A stretch of DNA of 64,000 nucleotides, taken from contig NW_006767436.1 of assembly GCF_000264995.1 (NCBI RefSeq), forward strand, positions 533,414 to 597,413, in the 5' to 3' direction. Each line of letters starts with the position of its first letter. The first letter of the stretch is position 1. Under the pieces are notes generated by a model. That model saw only the letters and a list, made by a program, of their open reading frames with translations, was not told where the DNA came from and did not search any database. Positions 32,302-41,034 of the stretch are shown piece after piece. The position numbers were made by a program, and so were the translations under genes. The stretch is from Punctularia strigosozonata HHB-11173 SS5 (Eukaryota; Basidiomycota; Agaricomycetes; Corticiales; Punctulariaceae).

Positions 32302-33826
32302 GGCTTCGCCGACACAACGCGTCCAGCATCCTCGTACAACAGGCCCTTTCCTCTTCCTCCTCCTCCTCCTCCTCCTCTTCCGCGTCCTCGCCAAAAGGAA
32401 AAGAACCAGACCAAGCCGCGCCCGCCGACCCGAAAACCTACCTCGAAGAGCTCGCAGGCGAGCCCAAGCGCAAAGGCGGGAAACGCGCCGCCGTGCAAAC
32501 GACCGTCCAAGCTCCCGCCGCCGTCAGCGCGACCATCGCCCGACGCGCCGCCGCCCTGCTCGGCACCGGGCCGGCGGCCTGCCCGTCAGACTCGAACCGC
32601 GACACGGCCGGACCGCCGCCACCCACTCAAGCGTTCGGCGCCAGCTCGCTCGCGCAACGCAACGCACGGCCAGACCGTCGAGCGAACGGCGCTAGGCTGT
32701 GGGACGCGGACGCGGACGCCGCCGAGCCTGTGCCACCGCCCGCGACGCAGGCGTTCGGCCGGTCCAAGTTAGGCAGCGTGTTCTCCAGAACGTCGTCCAA
32801 CGCTGCCTCGGGGCTCACGATCGAGCTCTCGGACACGGACGCGGGACCCCCTCCCGACGCGTCGTCGGTACGTCCCCCCTCTCCACCCACCGGTTCGCCC
32901 CAGACACCGTCACCCTGAGTCCGCGTTTCGTATATTGATCCTCAGCCCGCGCGCTCGCTCGCGGTGGTTCAACTCAGGTCCAACTCCTCCCACTCTCCGA
33001 GCGGCGGCGGCGGCGGCTGCTCTCCGACCTCGATCCGGTCTCGGCGGTCAAGCGGCCCTGCGCGGTACCACTCTGACGGAGACGAAGACGAAGAGGGACG
33101 AGACGACGGCGGCTCGGACCCGTGGGCGCACCTGAACGACGACGTGTATTTACATTACGAGCCCGACTGGGGCGTACCCGTCGGTCCTACTAATATCTCA
33201 TCGCGCGATGTCGAGCGTGACGATGATGCCCAGATCCCGAGCGAGGCAAGGCAGGAGCCACCGTCGCCCGAGTATCCGGATTTTTTCAACGCGAAGCAGC
33301 AGACGCCCGAAGACGCGTCGAGCTCAAGACCAGAAACCAACGCCGCGCCCCTCATCGCCCCCTCAGTCGAGAACGCAACGATAACAGCCGAGAAACCCAG
33401 ATCCAAGAAACGCGCAGCTCGGGACCCCGCGACCGAACCCGCGACCAAAACCAAGACCAAATCGACCTCGTCGTCGGCCGTCCCGGAAGACGACGCGGCC
33501 TTTGACCGAGCCCTGCGCGCCGCGCTCGTGCGCGACGTCGAGCTGCACCGACGCATCCTCCGCTACGAGCCCATCGCGTTCGACGTCTTCCTCGCGCGCG
33601 CGACGGACGCGTTCGGCGGGCCGCCGTCGCGCGCGCAAGGCGGGATGGGCAAGTTCAAGACGAGGGTGAAGCGGTTCTTGGATCAGCAGGTAGCGCTTTT
33701 TTTTCTTTTTTTTTGTTCAAACTCCGCGATATTCAGGGTGCGAGCGCTGACGGGGACGGGGCGCAGGCGATACAGTTTTACGGTGCGGATGGGGCTCCGG
33801 GGAGGAATCGGGCGCGGCGGCGTTGA
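31449..33826 (+). CDS. SLX4: Slx4-like structure-specific nuclease scaffold
   Basis: Slx4 is the regulatory partner of the Slx1 nuclease in resolving branched DNA. The gene starts MPRRIGREPSFEVEEVADSE and most of it is disordered, Ser/Pro-rich, with acidic patches (DDSVIDLCSSEGGSS, IELSDTDAG) that look like SUMO- or partner-binding segments. A zinc-finger-like block, CVSCQARWTIRKTPREKAKH then IRACAKKNG, matches the fungal Slx4 finger. The C-terminal Slx1-binding domain is ALVRDVELHRRILRYEPIAF, GKFKTRVKRFLDQQ and, after an intron (33690-33765), AIQFYGADGAPGRNRARRR. Introns at 31525-31577, 32249-32338 and 32872-32945 (approximate) are inferred. The second holds a (CT)n tract. Confidence 0.82.
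32268..32299. repeat. (CT)n microsatellite in an SLX4 intron
   Basis: About 15 CT units inside the second intron of SLX4, near its donor. A short CCT run follows at about 32352-32378 in the next exon, encoding a serine run. Confidence 0.9.
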
Positions 33827-33969
33827 GCGGTCGTTTTGGGTTGTACTCTGGGTCCAGCGATCAGACGGAATGTATATACCTTCTGGATGACGCTCCGATA
33901 GTTTCGAGCAGAAGATAGCAATGTCCGAACACGAGTAGACCTGCCAGGGCGGGGAGAACGCGTTCCGGT

Positions 33970-34477
33970 CTATCCTAAGAAGTTGAACACGAAGAAATGT
34001 AGCACGATGGAGCCTAGAGCAAAGTCCGCGAACGCTCTAAAGCACGAGGTAAGCGGATAGGGCGCGTGGACAGTGACAGAGCAGGCAGCGCTCACCTCTC
34101 TGGAGAGACCTCCTTGAACTCGGAGCGGTTTTCCGGGTTGACCTGCGAGCGCAGGCTGGCGGTGAGCACGAACTGGCCGACGGTGCTTCCGAAGCTGCCG
34201 TAGAACGGGGGCCGGTTTAGCACTGCAGCATTGAATAGGTATAGACAGAATACTCGTACCCGGCAAGGAACGCGTTGAAGGGGAAGTTGGTGACGAGCAC
34301 GCAGTAGACGAACTGCGCGACGCCGGAGAGCATGAGGAAGAAGAGGAACGCGTCGACGAACTTGAGCCGCGCGGTGGTCGTCTCGTTGTAGGTGTTCCAG
34401 AGGTTCTCGATCGTCGTCTTCGCCGCCGGCGCCGGCGCTGGGGCGGCTGCCTTGGATGTCGTTGCCTTGGGCGCCAT
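33970..34477 (-). CDS. OST2: Oligosaccharyltransferase subunit Ost2 (DAD1)
   Basis: Small ER membrane subunit of the N-glycosylation oligosaccharyltransferase. Starts MAPKATTSKAAAPAPAPAAK, then IENLWNTYNETTTARLKFVD and AFLFFLMLSGVAQFVYCVLV, TNFPFNAFLAG, an intron, then STVGQFVLTASLRSQVNPEN, EFKEVSPERAFADFALGSIV and LHFFVFNFLG. Three membrane helices and the SPERAFADF and NFLG end match DAD1. It has an N-terminal Ala/Pro extension compared with human DAD1. The last intron lies near 34040-34095. Confidence 0.92.
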
Positions 34478-34655
34478 TGTCCGTCGAGTTGCCGATGGAG
34501 GCGGAACGACGTGGCCGCTGGAAGTGGGAGGAAGTCTCGGGTTTCCCACGAATGTAAGCTCGTTTCAGGAAAGTGGCTGGGTATCTCGTGAATTGTCTCC
34601 GTATCTGCAACGACATTGTTACTTTCGACCAACTTGTACACGACCTCTACCTCCG

Positions 34656-34931
34656 ATGGACATCACGAGGAAGCTGCAGGAGGCTGGTCTCATTGACAAA
34701 GACGGCCTTCGTGATGAGGAAGTCATGACCAAAGAGAAGTGGGCAACCAAAGTTGTGAACATAATAGCCGGCTGTGATGAACAGGTCTCTGGAAGCACTC
34801 CACGAGAGCATTACGAGCGCTTCATAAGCGCTCCTGGGACCGTAAGAGCACACCTGTTTGACTTAGAAGCTGCATGTCGCAAACAGGATTTCGAGCCTGT
34901 GCAGACTGATTCTTCATTGATATGCACTTAG
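34656..34931 (+). CDS. Unidentified small protein (first of two overlapping frames)
   Basis: 91 residues, MDITRKLQEAGLIDKDGLRD... with EKWATKVVNIIAGCDEQVSG and an acidic C terminus. I do not recognise it. The stop overlaps the ATG of the next open frame, which is unusual for a fungal gene pair. Either the two are one gene joined by an intron I could not place, or one is not real. Head to head with OST2 (178 bp between start codons). Confidence 0.35.
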   Translation: MDITRKLQEAGLIDKDGLRDEEVMTKEKWATKVVNIIAGCDEQVSGSTPREHYERFISAPGTVRAHLFDLEAACRKQDFEPVQTDSSLICT

Positions 34932-35500
34932 GTGCACAGTCTGGTCCCGCATTTGACAGCCACACGACCCCTCCTGACCAATTTTCGGAGGATCAGAATG
35001 CTACGCCAAGCATCAGGGCGATGTATGGAGGCGACGGGAACGGTCCGGTTCTGACAACTCGCAGCTCAGAGAAGCGGCAACAGCCTGGGCGGTATGACCT
35101 CACTATCATCGGTTGTTCGCCCGATGTATACAAAGCTATTGACAAGCTTGGTTGGAGGATCAATCGCACTCATTGGGAACAAATGATAAAATCTAAATCC
35201 ATTGTCGATGAACACCCTCGGAGGGATGGAGCGGACGAGTTCTATACCGATCGCAATGCATGGACGAGGGCCACGACAAACTGGAAACCGTCCTTCGACT
35301 GCGCCACCGGTTTTGCATGGGCTCGCAATCGTGAGGGGCACGAGAGTTCGCCTGTCGACGAGTCAAAATGGGAGGGTGCCCTGATCAACCTGACCGAGGC
35401 AGAGCCAAAGCGATCGCAAGTGCCGAAGATGAGTATGGATGATTCGCGGAGTCGTGATCACGGATCACTCAGTCAAAGTGTCGCGTACATTGAGAGATAG
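34922..35500 (+). CDS. Unidentified protein (second of two overlapping frames)
   Basis: 192 residues with a hydrophilic, charged composition (GRYDLTIIGCSPDVYKAIDK, LGWRINRTHWEQMIKSK) and no motif I can name. Codon use is mildly less GC-rich than neighbours. It overlaps the previous frame by 10 nt. Possibly the second exon of the same gene with the true start upstream, or an orphan gene. Confidence 0.35.
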   Translation: MHLGAQSGPAFDSHTTPPDQFSEDQNATPSIRAMYGGDGNGPVLTTRSSEKRQQPGRYDLTIIGCSPDVYKAIDKLGWRINRTHWEQMIKSKSIVDEHPRRDGADEFYTDRNAWTRATTNWKPSFDCATGFAWARNREGHESSPVDESKWEGALINLTEAEPKRSQVPKMSMDDSRSRDHGSLSQSVAYIER

Positions 35501-35824
35501 GGTTTCGTTAGACTCCCGCGAAATATCGTCACATTCCGCGGATTGGTGTGCTTAGATATCGAGTGGGTTGCAATTCAATGAAGACCTCCTGGCAGTGCAG
35601 GTTCGAACGAATTTGTCCGAGAACACTAGCGCTAAAAGCAAGTGCTTTTAGGGCAGTCAGGCTGAGACGAGCACAAAGCGTGTTGTATCCTACGTTGATC
35701 ATGTAGCTGATCACCTGTTCTCTGAACAGAGAAGTACAAGCAGCCTAGAATGGATGATCACGTGACGTGCCACTCTGGCGCATCGACCGAAAAAGTTGGC
35801 GCCTCCGACACCAGCAAGCCAGCT
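35501..35824. other. Intergenic, upstream of mS42
   Basis: 324 bp. A CAGGTTCGAAC string near 35599 looks faintly like a tRNA B box but has no matching A box or fold, so nothing else is claimed. Confidence 0.35.
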
Positions 35825-37122
35825 ATGCATCGGGTACCGCGTCTGCTCACGAGGACGGCCTCGCCATGCTGGACGGCTCGGATAACAGCCTCAAATTCTC
35901 GGGCGTGGTCAACGCCCTTCGTGCGCCGTGCGCACACCCGGCGAGAGCTGCCCTACAGTATTTCTGAGGGCCTGGGTGACTTTCTGAGCCCGGAGGCGCT
36001 GCAAGTGATAGCAGTCGACTACCAGGAGGGGCTCTTACAGAGGCTAAATGAGCAAGTGAAGGGTCAGTCCACAACCAGAGTACTGACACTCGTGCTGAAC
36101 GTTTTCGGGCAGGGACGGACAACGAGCGGACGAGTATTGCACAAACCGTCATCAATACGGCGACGGACCGGAGTGCCACGCTCGCGTTCACATATGCGAG
36201 CAGAGCGCTGAACAACAGTTACTTCCTCGAAAACCTCGTATGTCCCTCTCGTCGCCGTTCGGTCGCGTGCTCTCACTTTGTCACCTTTGCTCTCCGACGC
36301 TGTCATCTCTGCCTTCAGAAACCACCCCCATCCATACCCGAGGACGGAAAGGACCACGAAGGTCGAATATCTCAGAAGCTCAGGAATGCAATTCGGGAAC
36401 AATACGGTGAAGTCACCGCCGTCAAGTCGACCGTCGGCGCCACCGCGCTCGGGATGTCCTCCGGCTACGTCTGGCTCGTCACGGACAAGACCGGCGAGCT
36501 CGGCGTCCTTCCCACCTTCGCCGCTGGCACCATGCTCGTCCGGGCGCGGGAGCAGCGCTTTTACCTCAACGGCGCGTCGGCGTCTTTCCGGTCTATGGTC
36601 GAGACGCCGGACCAGTCCTTCCCCACTTCTAGCGAGGAGAAGGACGCGGATGCGGACGACTTCAACTTTGAGGGTGACCGTAGGCAGCCGACGCCGACGC
36701 CGACGCCAACACCGCCCTTCGGCACCACGACAGATACCGCCCCTACCTCCCCCACCTCCGGTATTTCGCACGAAGCGGCCCCCTTCAACCCCTCCTCGCC
36801 TTCACGCCAGTTCTCTACCTCCGCTGTCGCCCGTCAGAGTGCGATGTACTCCCGTCCGCCCTCGATCTACAGCGGCGTGATCAACCCGACGGATTACCTC
36901 AATAATCCCGAGACGGAGAAACAGGAATTAGATAGCGTGGGCGAAGACCTTTTCCCGTTGTTCTGCGTGTCCGTGAACGAGCACGCGTGGATGGCGGGCG
37001 GGTACGGCGTCTGGGGGCAAGAGGAGTACCTGAAGAGGTTCTGGACAGTGTTGGACTGGGCGAAGGTGAGCCAGGCATACGCGAAGTTCGCCATCGCCGT
37101 AAGGAGGTCGTCGCAATACTAG
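35825..37122 (+). CDS. RSM26: Mitochondrial small-subunit ribosomal protein mS42 (Rsm26), SOD-fold
   Basis: A member of the mitoribosomal proteins built on an iron/manganese superoxide dismutase fold. The presequence is MHRVPRLLTRTASPCWTARI, then RRELPYSISEGLGDFLSPEA and DYQEGLLQRLNEQVKG. After an intron (36063-36112) come TDNERTSIAQTVINTA and YASRALNNSYFLENL, and later YGEVTAVKSTVGATALGMSS, GYVWLVTD, LFCVSVNEHAWMAGGYGVWG. Relative to SOD, the first two metal-ligand histidines are lost (the NHS-type motif reads NNS) and the Asp is Asn, with one His left (EHAW), as expected for the ribosomal branch. An insert rich in Pro/Thr follows the fold. The ATG at 35825 is chosen over 35750 because it gives a basic presequence. 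mS43 would be the alternative name. Confidence 0.8.
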
Positions 37123-37294
37123 CCGTAGAACAGCGTCGTGGATGCGTACCACCAGCAGAGCATACACTATGTCACTCGATTAATCACGCTGCATTTCCGA
37201 ACATCTCAATTTACTTTTGACGAGCGCCTGGGTACGGAAAGATAGAAAACGGTGAAACTGGTATGATACATGCCGTCAGGAGTTTTTGAGGAGA
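37123..37294. other. Short convergent gap
   Basis: 172 bp between the mS42 and TAF8 stops, probably only untranslated sequence. Confidence 0.5.
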
Positions 37295-38291
37295 TCAGCT
37301 CTCCATCCTGCCCCACCGGGACGATCCCGAATCCAATTTCCAGCGCTTCCGTGGGTGCGTCGTCGCCTCCCAGTTGACGATGTGACCGAAGAGTTCCCCG
37401 TCCTCTTGGCCAGTGGTATCTTCCGTGGCCAATAATAGGTTCTTGAGGGAATCCTGAACCAAGCCGGCGGTCTTGAGCTTCTTTTCTAACGATGGTATGG
37501 CTGTCTTTCTCGGTGGTGCGATCTGAGGCCACGGTTAGGATACGTTCAACATGACCGTCAAACCGTCCGGAAATGGGACTTACGGGTGTCTTCAAATATG
37601 TATGCTTGGGGGGTAAGGATGGTAGTGGGTGTGGCATCGCCCGGAGCGTGGCCGGCACCTTCGGGGCCTCTTCGTCATCTGACCCCAGCATCTCTGGCTG
37701 AGGCTCCTCGGGCGGCGGTGGAAGTAGTGTAGTAAGGGATCCGCTGCGTATACCGAGGCCTGTCGGAAAACAGAGCGTCCAGCTCCGTAGTATGAAAGGA
37801 TAGGATATTAGCACACACGTTCCATCTTCCGAGCCGACTTTACAGCACAGACGTGGAGGTCCTTGGGTTCCAGACTCTTCTCGCCACAAGCCTTCATCAA
37901 GTCGGTGACCAGAGGGCCCGACCTGTTGGCGAGGTTGGCATAGTTGTGCGCTTCCTCATACAACCTCTCTACAACTACGACCAGCAAACCCTCAGCAGCA
38001 TACTGGATGCTCTTGCAAACCGGACTCACATGCGATGACTTCGCCCTCCAAGCGCCGGAGCGCTGCGGGTTCCGCCGACTTGAAGCCCGCAACGCGTAGC
38101 TGTGCCGACACGAGCTGCTCGACGGCCTGTGACGCCACGCGCGAGTTCACGAACGACGCATCCGGTGCGGCAGGCGTTTCAGCTGCCGGTAACACCAGCG
38201 TGCTTTCAGGTTGGACCGGGTACGCGTAGGCGCTCGGTGGAACGGGATTACTTGGGAACTGGTACACCGGCGTTTGGGCTGCGTACGACAT
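37295..38291 (-). CDS. TAF8: TFIID subunit TAF8
   Basis: Starts MSYAAQTPVYQFPSNPVPPS. A histone-fold (bromodomain-associated) region follows: NSRVASQAVEQLVSAQLRVA, then ALRRLEGEVIACVQSIQYA, EGLLVVVVERLYEEAHNYAN and LANRSGPLVTDLMKACGEKS. The TAF8 C-terminal motif is PSLPPKHTYLKTP, after which SPPRKTAIPSLEKKLKTAGL and LVQDSLKNL continue to the stop. Three short introns were placed. In other fungi the histone fold pairs with TAF10 in TFIID. Divergent from FMN1, 136 bp apart. Confidence 0.82.
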
Positions 38292-38427
38292 GCCGGCCAG
38301 TAGTGACGGTGGGAGTCAAGTCGGATAGATAACTGGACCCAAGCACGATCCAGTGCGCGCGTTTCGCAACTTGCTCTCCCTCGCTCCTTGCACTTTCCCC
38401 TCGTCCATCCCCATCCCCTCGTCGAAT

Positions 38428-39206
38428 ATGTCGGCCGAGACGACGATCGTCGAACGGCCCTCGGCCCCGATGCGCACTGAGACGTTCCGCACCTCGCGCC
38501 CCAGCATCGTCGGCCCCGACGAGCCCCAGCCGCCGTTCCCTATCGTCCTCCAGGGGCCGGTGCAGCACGGCTTCGGGCGCGGCGGGAAGGACCTCGGGTG
38601 CCCTACCGGTGCGCTATGGGCATCCTCCTTCCGCCGCTGATCGCGTCTCTCAACGACCTCCGTTATCTAACCGGGCGCTTATGTGGTCTGCCGTCGGGCT
38701 TCGCAGCTAATCTCCCGGACGAGTCCCTGCCGCCGATGAGCAACGTCACGGAGACGGGTGTATACTACGGGTTCGCGCAGGTGCTCAAGGGCGAGGAAGG
38801 CGAGTCGTTATGCTCCGAAGACTCCAAAGTGTTGCCGATGGTCATGAGTTTGGGATGGAACCCGTTCTATAAGAACGAGCGCATGACGGCGGTTCGTCTT
38901 TTCACCCCCATGTTGATCAAACACCAACATATCGATCAGGAAATTCATATCATGCACGACTTCCGATCCGACTTCTACGGCTACGAACTCAAGGCAATCG
39001 TCCTTGGATACATTCGTCCAGAGCTGGATTATACATCTCGAGGTTGTACCAATATGTATGAACAATATTCACCGATTGACAAAGGTACAACAGAGGCACT
39101 CATAGAAGACATCGAGACCGATAAACGCGTAGCGCTGAACTGCCTAGCGCGTCCTGCATACGCCAAGTTTCGCACTGATCCACTGTTCCGCCAAGGTCCT
39201 CCTTAG
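38428..39206 (+). CDS. FMN1: Riboflavin kinase
   Basis: Phosphorylates riboflavin to FMN. Marker residues: [18 protein letters not shown] then [10 protein letters not shown], the ATP-binding GRG-K-LG-PTAN motif split by an intron (donor GTGCGC), [26 protein letters not shown], and, after another intron, [19 protein letters not shown]. The catalytic glutamate corresponds to the E of [10 protein letters not shown] terminus [15 protein letters not shown]. Four exons. The ATG at 38428 starts [15 protein letters not shown]. Confidence 0.9.
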
Positions 39207-39421
39207 ACCTTCCCGCATCGCGGTCGTTTCTTGGTGCCTGATGCAACACAGGACGTATGTTGAAGGGCATATGCGTGGCGCATAGAGTAATATAAAGTAC
39301 CGTACAAGAGTTGGGCCCACTTGATGTCGTAAGTACGCGAAGGAAGGACAATCGAGAGCTCTGACTGTATCCGCGTGATTTTCTGAATATTCTGAATCCT
39401 CTGGTATTTTGTTGGCGACAT
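39207..39421. other. Convergent gap FMN1 / CWC21
   Basis: 215 bp of likely untranslated sequence; nothing recognised. Confidence 0.5.
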
Positions 39422-40865
39422 TTAGTCCCTGCTGCGACTGCGGGACGACCGAGTGCTGACGGACATCGCCGACGAGCCGCTCGACGAAGAGCGTCCACGC
39501 CTGCCGCGCCCACGGTCCGAAGGTGGGGACGCCGACCTTGAACCCGACCTACCGCGATTCCGCGCGCGGTCGACATCCATGTTGTCGTCGCGCTTAGGTG
39601 GAGGAGAACGGGAGCGTGTAGGGGAGCGCGTGCGGGACCTAGAGCGAGAGTCAGACCGTGACGGGGACCTTGACGGAGAGCGCTTGCGGCGCAGGGGAGA
39701 CGAGCGCCGACGATTGTCTGGAGATGGCGAGCGCCTCGATCCGCGGAGTGGCGAAGGCGAGCGCCGTGAGACGGATCTCGGAGGATGCGGGGGAGGCGAG
39801 CGACTGTAGCGCCGAGAAGGAGGGGCGGGCGACCCTGAGCGACGACGGTACGGCGGGCGGGCCGGCGGCGGCGAACGCGAGGGCGAGCGGGAGGGCGAGC
39901 GAGAGTCGTACCGGCGCCTCGAGCGGCCTGGAGGAGAGCGAGATCGTGAGCGGCGGCTTCCACGGTCATCACGTTGGTCTCTGGGAGGTGGTCCCCGACG
40001 AGGCGGAGGGCTTAGGCTGCGTCGGTCACGATAATCCCTCACGGGCCTATCCCTGTCTCGGTATCCACCTGAACTCCGTGGAGGTGGCGGGGGTGGCATA
40101 TCGCGCCCACCAGGCCTGCGGTCCGCATCGCGGCCTTGCGCCTCCCTCTCCCTCCTCAGCCTGTCTTCTTCGCGCCTCCGCAGCCTGTCCTTCTCCCTCT
40201 TCTCAGCCTCCCACTTCTCCTTCTGCGCCTGCCACTTAGCGCGCTCCTCCTCCCTCCGCGCCTCCCTCTCTTCCCTCTCCGCTTGCCGCTTAAGCTTGTT
40301 CTCCTCCTGCTTCTCCCTGTCAAACGCCTCGCCCTCCGCATAGTCAGCGCGGGTGCCTAGGGCGCGGGCCATTTTGCTGAGCTCGGCCTTTTTCGCGGCG
40401 GCGATGCCGTGGGTGTCGGAGGGTTTTAGGCCCTTGGCGTTGATGGTATCGTGCATGCTGGCCAACAGCTTTTCACGGAGCGCAGAAACCTGCTTGTCTA
40501 TCTCTGCTTCGTCAACCCTGGCGACGCATCGTCAGTCACGTCATTGCAAACTGGCGGGTTCAGATGCTGGACATACCCATCGTCCTCGAGCTGGAGTTGA
40601 AGCTCCAAGCACTTCACTTCCACCTTTCGCTTCCGTTCATGTTCCAATATTTCCGCGTCTGGTTCGCGATGCTTGGGAGGCGCAACATCCCATGCGGAGG
40701 CTCTGTCAGCGGCTGGCTGTTGCGACCGTATGTACGACAGGTTTTTCTGGACATAACCGTTTGTGCCGCTGCACAAAAGTTGCTCAATCAACCGATATTC
40801 GAATGTGCCGACGGATTGCTGGCGTACCTGCCACGAGGAGTCGTTAAACCGATGCCGTTGTACAT
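39422..40865 (-). CDS. CWC21: Cwc21/SRm300-type spliceosomal protein with long RS tail
   Basis: Cwc21 sits near Prp8 in the catalytic spliceosome. It starts [20 protein letters not shown] across a small intron (donor GTACGC), then KNLSYIRSQQP. The cwf21 domain is PDAEILEHERKRKVEVKCLE with LQLQLEDDG, an intron, then DTINAKGLKPSDTHGIAAAK. Then a coiled coil (EKQEENKLKRQAEREEREAR) and a long Arg/Ser tail. The RS region (about 200 residues) is much longer than in yeast Cwc21 and looks like the metazoan SRRM2 N terminus. The tail is typical in filamentous basidiomycetes, I believe, but was not compared. Start codons of CWC21 and the SFR1-like gene are 169 bp apart. Confidence 0.85.
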
Positions 40866-41034
40866 GGTCGCTGGAGTCGAAGGCGCTACCTGACGGAGTT
40901 TGAAATGGCCTCATGACGGTCACGTTACTACTGGACGAAAAGCTCCGCGCCAGGCTCCGCCCAACCTTGCTTCGCCTCCTTGGTCACTACGATCGCGATT
41001 TCAAGAATATTCTCCACTACGGACTAAACCTGCC

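Noticed and set aside
35580-35640. Possible tRNA B box (CAGGTTCGAAC)
   Set aside because: No A box at the right distance and no cloverleaf could be drawn; the CCA-side arm does not pair.
39453-40360. Plus-strand Arg/Asp/Glu-rich open frames opposite CWC21
   Set aside because: Mirror of the RS-rich tail on the minus strand. The repetitive composition keeps other frames open.
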